NCBI GenBank assembly: GCA_002418205.1
Contig: DIDP01000011.1
Location: 1 to 64,000, forward strand
Length of the DNA: 64,000 nt
Direction of reading: 5' to 3'
Source: Anaerolineales bacterium UBA5797
GTDB lineage: Bacteria; Chloroflexota; Anaerolineae; Anaerolineales; Villigracilaceae
The notes under the pieces are model-generated. The model searched no databases. It was not told the DNA's origin and saw nothing but the letters and a program-made list of their open reading frames with translations. Positions 43,522 to 52,077 of the stretch are shown one piece after another. A program made the position numbers and the translations under genes. Within the stretch, counting starts at the first letter, position 1. The number at the start of each line of letters is the position of its first letter.

Positions 43522-43959
43522 TTATTCATTAACCTCAGACTCAATGAGTTTCTTTCGAATTTCAGCGGTCTCCTCCAGGCGACTCATAAGAAAACTGGTG
43601 TCCATTGACTCGTCCATATCAGGAAGATCAATTACCAGTATAACTTTTGTCTGGGTATCTCCCAAGGACTCGAAGTTAACTCTGCCAATCGTCTTGACCG
43701 GACCATCATAAATTACTGTACAGAATGTACGATTGGGTTCATACTCGGTAACCTCCATGGTCCCTTCCACGGGTGTGCCGCTGCGTAAGTTGCGCCTTTT
43801 TATGATCGTTCCAACCCGTATTGGCTCGTCAGAATCCATCCAAAGCTCGATATCCGAGTCCCAGCGAGGATGGTTTTTTACATGCTCGACAACCATAAAA
43901 CGAAATACCTTGTCTACAGGACGGTCGACAATTTGTGAATACTCAACATGTACCGCCAT
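43522..43959 (-). CDS. SRPBCC (START-like) family protein
   Basis: A 145-aa helix-grip protein that binds hydrophobic ligands or acts as a cyclase. It starts MAVHVEYSQIVDRPVDKVFR, which is the usual first strand and helix. The middle is GTMEVTEYEPNRTFCTVIYD and the long C-terminal helix is SFLMSRLEETAEIRKKLIE. AAAGGAG lies six bases before the ATG at 43959; the longer reading to 44022 is not used. It is close to the methyltransferase (21 bases) on the same strand and likely in the same transcript. Confidence 0.75.
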   Translation of the reverse strand: MAVHVEYSQIVDRPVDKVFRFMVVEHVKNHPRWDSDIELWMDSDEPIRVGTIIKRRNLRSGTPVEGTMEVTEYEPNRTFCTVIYDGPVKTIGRVNFESLGDTQTKVILVIDLPDMDESMDTSFLMSRLEETAEIRKKLIESEVNE

Positions 43960-44027
43960 TGTTCGCTCCTTTCCACTGCTTTCATTATAGACCAAAAATA
44001 TCCGATTTCTGGACAGAACCAAACAAA

Positions 44028-44053
44028 AGAGCAGAGATTCAGGCTCTGCTCTT
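44028..44053 (-). terminator. terminator after the SnoaL-like gene
   Basis: A 10-bp stem (AAGAGCAGAG, complement at 44044-44053) followed by TTGTTTGG on the minus strand. Confidence 0.65.
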
Positions 44054-44154
44054 CAACATACATCGAATTCCTCAATTTATTTCATGTTGTTGGTGGTTCC
44101 TACTCTTCACAACAACACTTATGCCCCTTTGTATGAAAGGTCTTTGAGATCATC

Positions 44155-44643
44155 TCATCCTGCCTTGATTCCGCTGAAGGTGATGCGCTCACCGGTAAAC
44201 AATCTACACTTCGCATCCCAGGGGAAAAGAATCGTCACATCGAACTCGATGGACTGACCCTCGGCGGGAGGCAGGTCAAGCCATGTTTGTTCATAGGTGG
44301 CTGTGACGTGCGCCTCCTCGAAAACACCCTGCGGACCGATGACGATGTGCTGCAGGTCGAAGTGAATATCGGGGAACGAGGCGAGCAGTTGCTGGTAGAA
44401 ATGCGTTGCGCCCTCTTTACCGTGCCAATTCGTACCGGTATTGAGAACAGTGTACACGCAATCATCGGTTAACGTTGCCATCAAGCCGGGGATGTCGCGG
44501 GTGTCCTCGGCGGTGGAGTGCGCCATCCACAGCCGCCGGATGGCGCGGTGATTTTCAGGGTCCGGCTGGAGGCGGATCTGTTTGATAATTGCCGGGCGGG
44601 ACCTGCCTTTTTCCGGGTTCGTTTTTAATTTCATCCTGATCAT
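44155..44643 (-). CDS. SnoaL-like / NTF2-fold protein
   Basis: A 162-aa protein. After a basic N-terminal stretch comes an NTF2-like cone fold: MAHSTAEDTRDIPGLMATLT, then DDCVYTVLNTGTNWHGKEGA, HFYQQLLASFPDIHFDLQHI and TATYEQTWLDLPPAEGQSIE. Such proteins are polyketide-cyclase-like or small-molecule isomerases, and the substrate is not evident. The ATG at 44643 lies five bases after the previous gene's stop, with AAAGGATG as the ribosome site, so the two form an operon. Confidence 0.7.
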   Translation of the reverse strand: MIRMKLKTNPEKGRSRPAIIKQIRLQPDPENHRAIRRLWMAHSTAEDTRDIPGLMATLTDDCVYTVLNTGTNWHGKEGATHFYQQLLASFPDIHFDLQHIVIGPQGVFEEAHVTATYEQTWLDLPPAEGQSIEFDVTILFPWDAKCRLFTGERITFSGIKAG

Positions 44644-44647
44644 CCTT

Positions 44648-45094
44648 TCATAAATATCGCCTCACCCGTGAACGATATTGACGATATGCCTCGCCAAACT
44701 TCTCCTCGAGTCGACGTTCCTCTCGTTGAACGTCGTAGAAGTGGGTCACCAGCAATGGAATGGGGACGAGCACGATAAGCCACCACGTATTCACCAGAAT
44801 GGCAATGGCCAAATATATCAATATCCAGGCCACGTACATCGGGTTGCGGCTGAAGGCATAGGGTCCTGATGTGATAACTTTGCCGGGTTTTTCGGAATCC
44901 ATATCCTCGAAAGCCGTGGTTGCCCAAAGCGCCAGCAGAACGCCCGTCAGCAGAAGACTCCAACCGGTGACCTGCCTTTGCCAGCCAGCCTGCCAGAGCG
45001 CAAGGGGAAGCCATACCTGCATCGCAATACCCAAGATGAGCGTTACCACATGGATCGGCGGCACCGGAACGTTTTTCCACTTGATATTGCTCAT
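44648..45094 (-). CDS. isoprenylcysteine carboxyl methyltransferase-like membrane protein
   Basis: A 148-aa integral membrane protein with about four helices. The C-terminal half has the ICMT / phospholipid-methyltransferase pattern: SGPYAFSRNPMYVAWILIYL followed after a helix by REERRLEEKFGEAYRQYRSR. In this fold the conserved Arg-Asn-Pro and Glu residues bind SAM. It probably methylates a membrane-associated lipid or thiol compound. It is coupled to the SnoaL-like gene downstream. Confidence 0.8.
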   Translation of the reverse strand: MSNIKWKNVPVPPIHVVTLILGIAMQVWLPLALWQAGWQRQVTGWSLLLTGVLLALWATTAFEDMDSEKPGKVITSGPYAFSRNPMYVAWILIYLAIAILVNTWWLIVLVPIPLLVTHFYDVQREERRLEEKFGEAYRQYRSRVRRYL

Positions 45095-45185
45095 GAACAG
45101 GCATTCATTCCTCGGCTCCTGCCGTGGTTTGACATGAAATCATTATAGAGCATGATTTGGAAAATTCAGGGTTCAATCGAATAAA

Positions 45186-45212
45186 AAGAGCAGAGATTTG
45201 GTCTCTGCTCTT
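45186..45212 (-). terminator. terminator of clpC
   Basis: A perfect 11-bp stem (AAGAGCAGAGA with its complement) and TTTTTATT behind it on the minus strand. Confidence 0.85.
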
Positions 45213-45239
45213 CGATATTCATTGACCTTCGTCAAGTTT

Positions 45240-47720
45240 TTACACCGCCGGCGCTTCCTCGGGTTCGCCAGCCCGTTCAAGGATGATCTCCTCGTCGGGA
45301 CCCAGAGTCACCAGGATCGAGTCGCCGTGCTGGAATTCGCCGCTCAGCAAATTGTCAGAGAGCGGATCCTCCACCTTTTGCTGGATGACCCTCTTCAGCG
45401 GACGTGCGCCAAACTCCGCATCGTAGCCCAAATCTGCCAGCGCCGCGAGAGCTTCAGGTGTGGCGGACAGGCTCAAGTCGTGTTCTGTGAGGCGATCCGC
45501 GACTTTGTTTAACTCGAGGGACACGATCTTCTGAATGTCTTCCTTGTTGAGCGCGCGGAAGATCACGGTCGCATCAAGGCGGTTGATGAACTCGGGTCGG
45601 AAGGCGCGCTTGAGCGATTCGTTCAACTTCTTGCGCATCTCCTCGTACGAGAGACGTTCCTCCGTGGCTTCATCGCGCTTGAGCGCAAAGCCGAGCGCGG
45701 TCTGGCGTTTGATCACATCCGCGCCGATGTTGGAGGTCATCACAATGATCGCATTGCGGAAGTCCACCTTGCGGCCCTTCGCATCGGAGAGGTGTCCCTC
45801 TTCCATGATCTGCAACAGCATGTTATGGACTTCAGGGTGTGCCTTCTCGACCTCATCGAACACGACGATCGAATACGGACGGCGGCGCAGCGCCTCGGTC
45901 AGTTGACCTGCCTCTTCGTAGCCGATATATCCCGGAGGCGCGCCGACCAGGCGGGATGCCGTGTGGCGTTCCATGAATTCAGACATGTCCAGTTGCACGG
46001 CGGCATCTTCGCTGCCGAACATGAACTTGGCGAGTGACTTGGTCAACTCGGTCTTGCCGACGCCTGTCGGTCCGAGGAACATGAACGAACCGATTGGACG
46101 TCTCGGGTCCTTCAACCCGGCGCGTGCGCGGCGGACCGCGCGGCTGATCGCCACGATGGCATCTTCCTGCCCGATGATGCTGCCGCGCAGTTCCTCCTCC
46201 ATCTTGAGCAAACGCTGCGACTCTTCCTCAGCCAGTTGCATCAGCGGCACGCCGGTCCACATGGACACGACCTCGGCAATATCCTCCGCCGAAACCACGG
46301 GGCTGCTTGCCCGGTCCCAGCCGGTGCGCAGGCGTTCGATCTGTTCGCTTAGCTCAACCTCACGCTCCTCCCATTCCTTCACATCTTCGTTATTGCCCTC
46401 CTCCTGTGCAAGGGAACGGTTCTGGCGCGCCTGCCGCAACTGACCGAACAAGTCCTTGGCTTCCTTTGCGGCGGGACTCTTGTACATGCGCACGCGGGAG
46501 GATGACTCATCGATCAAGTCGATGGCTTTGTCGGGGAGGAATCTCTCTGTGACGTATCTTGAAGATAGATGCGCCGCGGCTTCCAGCGCTTCATCGGAAA
46601 TTACAAGGTGATGATGCTCTTCGTACGCCGAGCGGATGCCTCTGAGGATTTCAATCGTCTCTTCCTCGGACGGCTCCTCCACCTGGATGGGTTGGAAGCG
46701 GCGCTCGAGGGCGGCGTCCGATTCGATGTGCTTGCGGTATTCGTCCATTGTGGTCGCGCCGATCACCTGCAACTCGCCGCGCGAGAGCGCGGGCTTGAGG
46801 ATGTTCGCCGCGTCCACGGAGGAACCGGCGGCTCCCGCGCCGACCAGCATATGCACCTCGTCGATGAACAGGATCGCGCCCGATTGCTTCAACTCGTCGA
46901 TCACGCGTTTGAGTCTTTCCTCGAACTGGCCGCGATACATCGTTCCGGCGACCAGTGAACCAACATCCAGTTGCAAAAGCCGTTTGTTCATCAACGGCGC
47001 GGGGATGTCGCCTTCCACGATGCGCTGCGCAAGTCCCTCCACGATGGCAGTCTTGCCGACGCCAGGCTCGCCGATCAAGGCGGGATTGTTCTTCGTGCGC
47101 CGCGCCAAAATCTGGATGACGCGTTCGATCTCCATCTGGCGGCCGATGACCGGGTCGAGTTTTTTCTCTTCCGCCTTTGAGGTCAGGTCAGACGCGAGCT
47201 GGTCGACCAGCGGGGTCTTCTGCCCCTGTTGTGCCTGGCCGCGTCCTGTGGTCGCGCCGGCAGGTGTCGGGGCGGAGGAAGCGGTCTCGTTCAACACGCG
47301 ACGCGTCTGCCTGCGGATCTGTTCCGGCGTCACGCCAAGTCTGCGGAGCACCTCCATCGCAGTCCCTTCCACGCGGACCAATCCAAGCAGAATATGTTCA
47401 GTGCCAATATAATGATGCCCGAGCCGGCGCGCTTCCTCCACGGCGTTTTCGAGAACCTGTTGTGTGTCTGATGCAAGCTCGATGCGATCGGGATCGAAAC
47501 TGGAAGGTTGAGATGTAACGCGGCGGATCACTTCACGCACGCGGTCGGAGGTCATGCCAAGTTCGCGCAAGACACGCCCCGCCACCCCACCTTCTTCATC
47601 CATCAATCCAAGCAGAAGATGCTCAGTGCCAATATTGTTGTTGCGAGCGCGTTCAGCCTCCTGGTGTGCCAGGCTGAGAACACGCCTTGCTCGCTGTGTA
47701 AATCGCTCCATTCCTGCCAT
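45240..47720 (-). CDS. clpC: ATP-dependent Clp protease ATPase subunit ClpC
   Basis: AAA+ unfoldase that feeds ClpP. At 826 aa it has the double N-terminal repeat (starting MERFTQRARRVLSLAHQEAE, with NIGTEHLLLGL and YIGTEHILLGL) and the first AAA domain with GEPGVGKTA and FIDEVHMLVGAG. A middle UVR-type coiled region (about 410-460) and the second AAA domain with GPTGVGKTE and VFDEVEKAHPEVHNMLLQIM follow. The ClpP loop region is in the second domain. The start is the ATG at 47720 with AGGAG ahead. Unlike Firmicutes, no CtsR, McsA or McsB gene accompanies it; the LOG gene is divergent. Confidence 0.95.
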   Translation of the reverse strand: MAGMERFTQRARRVLSLAHQEAERARNNNIGTEHLLLGLMDEEGGVAGRVLRELGMTSDRVREVIRRVTSQPSSFDPDRIELASDTQQVLENAVEEARRLGHHYIGTEHILLGLVRVEGTAMEVLRRLGVTPEQIRRQTRRVLNETASSAPTPAGATTGRGQAQQGQKTPLVDQLASDLTSKAEEKKLDPVIGRQMEIERVIQILARRTKNNPALIGEPGVGKTAIVEGLAQRIVEGDIPAPLMNKRLLQLDVGSLVAGTMYRGQFEERLKRVIDELKQSGAILFIDEVHMLVGAGAAGSSVDAANILKPALSRGELQVIGATTMDEYRKHIESDAALERRFQPIQVEEPSEEETIEILRGIRSAYEEHHHLVISDEALEAAAHLSSRYVTERFLPDKAIDLIDESSSRVRMYKSPAAKEAKDLFGQLRQARQNRSLAQEEGNNEDVKEWEEREVELSEQIERLRTGWDRASSPVVSAEDIAEVVSMWTGVPLMQLAEEESQRLLKMEEELRGSIIGQEDAIVAISRAVRRARAGLKDPRRPIGSFMFLGPTGVGKTELTKSLAKFMFGSEDAAVQLDMSEFMERHTASRLVGAPPGYIGYEEAGQLTEALRRRPYSIVVFDEVEKAHPEVHNMLLQIMEEGHLSDAKGRKVDFRNAIIVMTSNIGADVIKRQTALGFALKRDEATEERLSYEEMRKKLNESLKRAFRPEFINRLDATVIFRALNKEDIQKIVSLELNKVADRLTEHDLSLSATPEALAALADLGYDAEFGARPLKRVIQQKVEDPLSDNLLSGEFQHGDSILVTLGPDEEIILERAGEPEEAPAV

Positions 47721-47850
47721 AGTTTTCTCCTGATAAGTACAAGTATTCTACCAAAAAAGGGGTATGACTCCGTATAGGAAAATGATTAGAGTTTGTTTAC
47801 AAGACTGTTACAATAAACATTGGTTATCTTACCCTTCAAAGGATGGAAAA

Positions 47851-48432
47851 ATGAAATCGATTTGCGTTTTTTGCGGATCATCGGACTCGGTTCACGCGGA
47901 CTATAAAGCTGCCGCGCGTCAAATGGGGCTGGTCCTGGCTGAAAAAGGACTCCGTTTAATCTACGGCGGAGGGAAGACTGGTCTGATGGGTGCGGTGGCT
48001 GATGGCGTCATCGAAGGCGGCGGCGAAGTGGTCGGGGTCATCATCCCATCCATGAACACCAGGACGCTTGCCCACGTTGGTCTTGCCCGCATGGACGTGG
48101 TCCCCAGCATGCACGCCCGCAAGGCGCGTATGCACGAACTCGCCGATGGTTACATCGCCCTGCCTGGTGGCTTCGGCACATTCGACGAACTGTTCGAAAC
48201 CGTCACCTGGGCGCAGACCGGTGCGCATGAAAAACCGGTTGGATTGCTGAACGTCAGGAATTATTACGCCCCCCTGCTGGCCGCCCTCGATCATGCCGTG
48301 GCGGAGGGTTTCGTTTTCAAGGAACATCGCGAGACGTTATTCTGTGACCCTGACCCCAATGCCCTGCTCGCCGCCATGCAAAACCACAAACACCCGCACG
48401 AAGCGGTGAAGAGGTGGTTGAGGGAGGAGTAG
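47851..48432 (+). CDS. LOG family protein (TIGR00730-type phosphoribohydrolase)
   Basis: A 193-aa protein of the lysine-decarboxylase-like group that removes ribose phosphate from nucleotide monophosphates, such as cytokinin ribotides or AMP-like substrates. It starts MKSICVFCGSSDSVHADYKA and has GGGKTGLMGAVADGVIEGGG and the catalytic PGGFGTFDELFETVTWAQTG with the conserved Arg/Glu pair region in MHARKARMHELAD. The start at 47851 follows AAAGGATGG; the longer frame from 47764 is not needed. It ends 15 bases before the convergent glycosyltransferase gene. Confidence 0.85.
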   Translation: MKSICVFCGSSDSVHADYKAAARQMGLVLAEKGLRLIYGGGKTGLMGAVADGVIEGGGEVVGVIIPSMNTRTLAHVGLARMDVVPSMHARKARMHELADGYIALPGGFGTFDELFETVTWAQTGAHEKPVGLLNVRNYYAPLLAALDHAVAEGFVFKEHRETLFCDPDPNALLAAMQNHKHPHEAVKRWLREE

Positions 48433-48447
48433 AGCGATACATGAACA

Positions 48448-49695
48448 TCAGGCGCCCCCAACTCTTCGCCTGCTCAATTCCCGATTCCATTTGCCTGAGG
48501 TTCTTGTTCTCAATCGTTGTCCTGTGAATCTGAAATTCTTTATCACCTCCTGATACAGGTTCTCGTGCATCTCCCACGTGTTGCGAATATCGTGTTCTTG
48601 TGCCAGTTTGCATCCCTTTGCACCCATCCGGGCAGCCGTTTGAGGATCGTTCAATAAGGCAATGATCGCATTGCTGAACGCCTGGATGTTGCCGGGCCCG
48701 ATCAAGAATCCATTGACGCGGTTACGCACGATCTCGTGAATACAGGTCGTGTCGAATGCCACAATGGGAAGTCCGCTTGCCGCCGCTTCTAGGAGCACGA
48801 TCCCCTGCGTTTCGATCTCGGACGCGGTCACAAACATGTTTGCCATGCGATAGACACCCGGCAGATCGGCAGGCTGAATGAATCCGGCAAAGTGGACTTT
48901 CTTTTCAATTCCCAATATCTTGCAAAACTGGATAAGGCGATTCTTCTGACGTCCGTCACCGACGACGAGCAGATGCGCTTCGGACTCACGAACGACTGGC
49001 GCGACTGCCCGAATGACCTTATCCACGCTTTTATCTGCATCCAGCCGCCCAACGTGAAGGATGATGGGAACAGATTCGGGTAGATTCAGCTGGGTGCGCA
49101 CAGCAGTTCCAGGGTCCAAGGGAGGACGCGGGTGAAATGTTTGCAGGTCCAATCCATTGCCGATGATATCCGGTTTGAGCCCGGTCATCTTTTCGATGAT
49201 CGACGCTATGGTTTTTGTGGGAGCGATGACGGATGTATATCTTCTTAAGGTAAGGCGTGCGAACAGCCAAAGCACGTACTCCACGACGGGTTTGGAACCG
49301 GCTGGAAGATAGGATGCCACGAACCAGGGGAGTTGATGGGCGGTGATCGTCGCAGGGATATGCGCGCGGCTTGCATACTTGAGCGCGAGCAATCCCATTT
49401 GGACCGGCTCGTGCGCGTGGAGGAGGTCGGGCTGGAACTGTGCCAATACCCTCATCGTCCTCTGTTGCGGGAATGATAAGAAACGCTGCCCGACCCGGAG
49501 CGGGTTCTTGAAGGAAGACAGACGCAAAACCGTGAGGCGATCCTTGTATGAATGATAAGGATATTCCCTGTCGCTGGCGGCAATGACGAGGACCTGGTGC
49601 CCGCGTTTTGCCATGCCTTCAGCAGTTTGTTGTGCCGAGAGCGCCGCACCGCTGATCATGGGCGGGTAGGATTGGGTCAGATAGGCAATCTTCAT
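48448..49695 (-). CDS. glycosyltransferase family 4
   Basis: A GT-B retaining transferase of 415 aa. It begins MKIAYLTQSYPPMISGAALS (the GT4 Gly loop) and has ISATQ-type acceptor helix text QTAEGMAKRGHQVLVIAA. The donor half has ILHVGRLDADKSVDKVIRAV and FVTASEIETQGIVLLEAAAS, the EX7E motif with both Glu. In this setting it likely glycosylates a lipid, as in PimB or diacylglycerol glucosyltransferases. Its ATG overlaps the stop of the acyltransferase fusion by four bases, so it is the last gene of a three-gene operon. The longer reading to 49866 is rejected. Confidence 0.85.
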   Translation of the reverse strand: MKIAYLTQSYPPMISGAALSAQQTAEGMAKRGHQVLVIAASDREYPYHSYKDRLTVLRLSSFKNPLRVGQRFLSFPQQRTMRVLAQFQPDLLHAHEPVQMGLLALKYASRAHIPATITAHQLPWFVASYLPAGSKPVVEYVLWLFARLTLRRYTSVIAPTKTIASIIEKMTGLKPDIIGNGLDLQTFHPRPPLDPGTAVRTQLNLPESVPIILHVGRLDADKSVDKVIRAVAPVVRESEAHLLVVGDGRQKNRLIQFCKILGIEKKVHFAGFIQPADLPGVYRMANMFVTASEIETQGIVLLEAAASGLPIVAFDTTCIHEIVRNRVNGFLIGPGNIQAFSNAIIALLNDPQTAARMGAKGCKLAQEHDIRNTWEMHENLYQEVIKNFRFTGQRLRTRTSGKWNRELSRRRVGGA

Positions 49696-51032
49696 TTTGC
49701 TTCTTCCTGCGCGGTCTGCCGGACGAGATGATCGATCCTGTCCATCAGCCGACGCGTCAATTGGGGAACTTCGACCGGCTTTGTTGCCTGGTTGATTTCC
49801 TTCGTCAGCCACCAGGCTTTTCCGACGCGTCCGATGAATTGACCCCGGAACTGCCACCGCCCGCACTGGAATCTTTTTAACGGATCGCGAAGCGTTACCG
49901 TATCCCGTTTTGCCACATAAATGCCGATCGGGACGATGGGCGCACCTGTTGCCAGTGACATGCGCACCGCGCCGCTGCCGGCTTTGAATTCTTTATTGTC
50001 CGGGTTTAATTTCCCCTCCGGGAAGATCAGTATGCTCCTGCCCTCTGTAATCACCCGGCATGCCTGCTCGAAGGCTGCGCCTCGTTGTTCAGACCGGACA
50101 GGGATGTGACCAGCATGGGTGAGGATCCAGCCGATGAACGGCAGCCGGAACAAACTCTCCTGGGCAATGATGGTGACCTGTTCCATGAAAGCCAGCGGAA
50201 GTTGGATGCCATCCGAGGCGTTGGGATGGTTCGCCGTCAGGATCTTCGGACCGGGAGGAAGGTTTTCCAATCCGTATATGCGGTGGCGCAGACCGAATAA
50301 AGCCTTGTAGGTTTTCATGATCATTTTTTCGCACGCCGCGGCGAGATTCCTTTTCGAGCGGAATACATCGAATGCATGGTTGTAAAAGCCCCAGGCAACA
50401 TATAAGACAGCCAGCGTTCCGGCAAACAGCAGCCAGAAGCCAATGGGAGGCCGAAGTTTGAACACGCCGATCAATGTCATCGCAATGGTGGAGAGTGACC
50501 TCCCCGCGACATTGGCGGCAAAAAACCGCCGGCTCGGGATTTTGCCCAACCCTGCCACGTAGCACATCACATCGCTAGGCAGAAAGGGCAGGACGAAGGT
50601 GAAGAAATAAAATGTTGGCCCGCGATTGCCAGCCAGTTGATCCCACCGTTCGACGACGGCTGGCGAGGCAAGACGGTAGATCAGTGGGCGTCCATATTTG
50701 CGCGCCGACCAGAAAGCGATCTCGCTCCCCAGGATGGCGCTGGCAGCGACGACGAGGATGGTCGTCTTTGCGCCGTAGATATAACCGCTTGCCACGACCA
50801 ATGCATGACCGGGGATAAATGCAACGAAGACCTGCGCCAGCACAAGCAGGAAGAGGACCATTGGTCCAATTGCGCCATAGCCTTGAATATACGTGGCAAT
50901 GGCTTGCCAATCGCTCATTGCGCGTATCGCCCTGGCGAGAGGGACGCGATAGTGCCATGTAGCCAGCAGACCGGCGAGGATCAGCAATATGCGCAACGAT
51001 TTCAAGGCGGGAAGAATCGCAAGGGATTTCAT
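49692..51032 (-). CDS. VTT (DedA-like) membrane domain fused to a PlsC-type acyltransferase
   Basis: A 446-aa fusion. Residues about 40-190 form a VTT/SNARE-associated DedA-type domain, with FIPGHALVVASGYIYGAKTT, GSEIAFWSARKYGRPLI, and FFTFVLPFLPSDVMCYVAGL where the typical Arg is replaced. Residues about 225-400 are a 1-acylglycerol-3-phosphate acyltransferase, with the catalytic box NHPNASDG (HX4D), the substrate Arg region HIPVRSEQRGAAFE, FPEGKL and VPIGIYVAK. DedA proteins move or flip lipids, and PlsC acylates glycerolipids, so the two halves may couple transport to acylation. The ATG at 51032 has GGAGATGAAA before it; further ATGs lie upstream to 51080. Confidence 0.8.
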   Translation of the reverse strand: MKSLAILPALKSLRILLILAGLLATWHYRVPLARAIRAMSDWQAIATYIQGYGAIGPMVLFLLVLAQVFVAFIPGHALVVASGYIYGAKTTILVVAASAILGSEIAFWSARKYGRPLIYRLASPAVVERWDQLAGNRGPTFYFFTFVLPFLPSDVMCYVAGLGKIPSRRFFAANVAGRSLSTIAMTLIGVFKLRPPIGFWLLFAGTLAVLYVAWGFYNHAFDVFRSKRNLAAACEKMIMKTYKALFGLRHRIYGLENLPPGPKILTANHPNASDGIQLPLAFMEQVTIIAQESLFRLPFIGWILTHAGHIPVRSEQRGAAFEQACRVITEGRSILIFPEGKLNPDNKEFKAGSGAVRMSLATGAPIVPIGIYVAKRDTVTLRDPLKRFQCGRWQFRGQFIGRVGKAWWLTKEINQATKPVEVPQLTRRLMDRIDHLVRQTAQEEAK

Positions 51033-51064
51033 TTTCATCTCCATCATGCATGCACCATTTTGGC

Positions 51065-51943
51065 TCATGCGCTCATGCACATGAATGCCTCAACCGTATT
51101 GTGAAACTCCCGATTCAATTCCTCATAGGTGAATGGTCTGGGCGGCTGATGAAACGGATAGGTGAGTCGTACTGCATTCACGCGTTCGAAGTGTTCATTC
51201 AAAATGGTCAGTGTGGTATCGAAGCGCAGGAGCGGGTCGTGGATGGACATGGCGAAGTAACAGGGGGTCTGGTATTTGTGCGACTCCACATCGAATTCCG
51301 TGGTCAGGATCTCATTGATCTGGGCGTTCAACACGGAGATCGTGCTGGCTCTGGTGCGCGGCAGTTTCTTCTCGAGCAGCAGGGTGTCTTCGAGGTGCCC
51401 GATCTTTTGGAGCGCTTTCACGGTCATGGAAACTGTACGCGGGTTGTGGATCAACCGGACGAAGCGCGCCTGGATCCCCGGATGGCTGAGGAGTTGATTC
51501 GATTTGTAGAGCAGAGCCAGCCTCAGGCTTGAGAAGGGAAGCGCACGATGGTCAAGGCAGGGAGCGATCAGGATCATGCGGTCGATGCGATGGGAGAGAA
51601 GTTTGAAGGTCCGCATCGCCAGAATGCCGCCGAATGAAAAGCCCATCAGGTTGAATCTTTTGTGTCCCAGGTGGTCGGCGAGCTGTCCCACGAGTTCGGC
51701 AACCTTCTGGCTGGAGAATCCTCCCCGAAACGGTTCCGATCTTCCATGGCCGGGCAGTTCAAAGAAATACACATGGAACCACTGCGCCATGAATTGCGCC
51801 AGCGTGCACCAGTTCTCCAGTTCGGAGATGGTGGCGGGCACCATGATGAGCGGTTCGCCCCTGCCGGTTTCCATCACATGCAGGTGGGAATGCGGCAGGT
51901 CAATGAAACGGGTTTTATAGGGTGTGGGCAGCGGGCTGAACAT
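51065..51943 (-). CDS. alpha/beta hydrolase
   Basis: A 292-aa hydrolase. The oxyanion loop is near MVPATISELENW. The nucleophile elbow GFSFGG puts Ser at about residue 120. A later Asp in SIHDPLLRFDTTL and a C-terminal His in YPFHQPPRPF complete a likely triad. No signal peptide is visible, so it is cytoplasmic or membrane-associated. It is first in an operon with the VTT-acyltransferase and a GT4 enzyme, and the context suggests a lipase or acyl-hydrolase in glycolipid turnover. AAGGAG precedes the ATG. Confidence 0.8.
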   Translation of the reverse strand: MFSPLPTPYKTRFIDLPHSHLHVMETGRGEPLIMVPATISELENWCTLAQFMAQWFHVYFFELPGHGRSEPFRGGFSSQKVAELVGQLADHLGHKRFNLMGFSFGGILAMRTFKLLSHRIDRMILIAPCLDHRALPFSSLRLALLYKSNQLLSHPGIQARFVRLIHNPRTVSMTVKALQKIGHLEDTLLLEKKLPRTRASTISVLNAQINEILTTEFDVESHKYQTPCYFAMSIHDPLLRFDTTLTILNEHFERVNAVRLTYPFHQPPRPFTYEELNREFHNTVEAFMCMSA

Positions 51944-52028
51944 GGCATTCTCCTTTTCATCCCCACTATCGCGTTTTCAAACTGCCAAATCCAGAGAATG
52001 GACTGCCAAAAAACGCCAATATAAAAAT

Positions 52029-52060
52029 TTCGACCCCAAAGATTTATCTCTGGGGTCGAA
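52029..52060 (-). terminator. terminator after the first membrane regulator gene
   Basis: A 10-bp stem (TTCGACCCCA with its complement) extended by partial pairing, followed by ATTTTTAT on the minus strand. Confidence 0.8.
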
Positions 52061-52077
52061 GCCATGGGACCTTGGTA

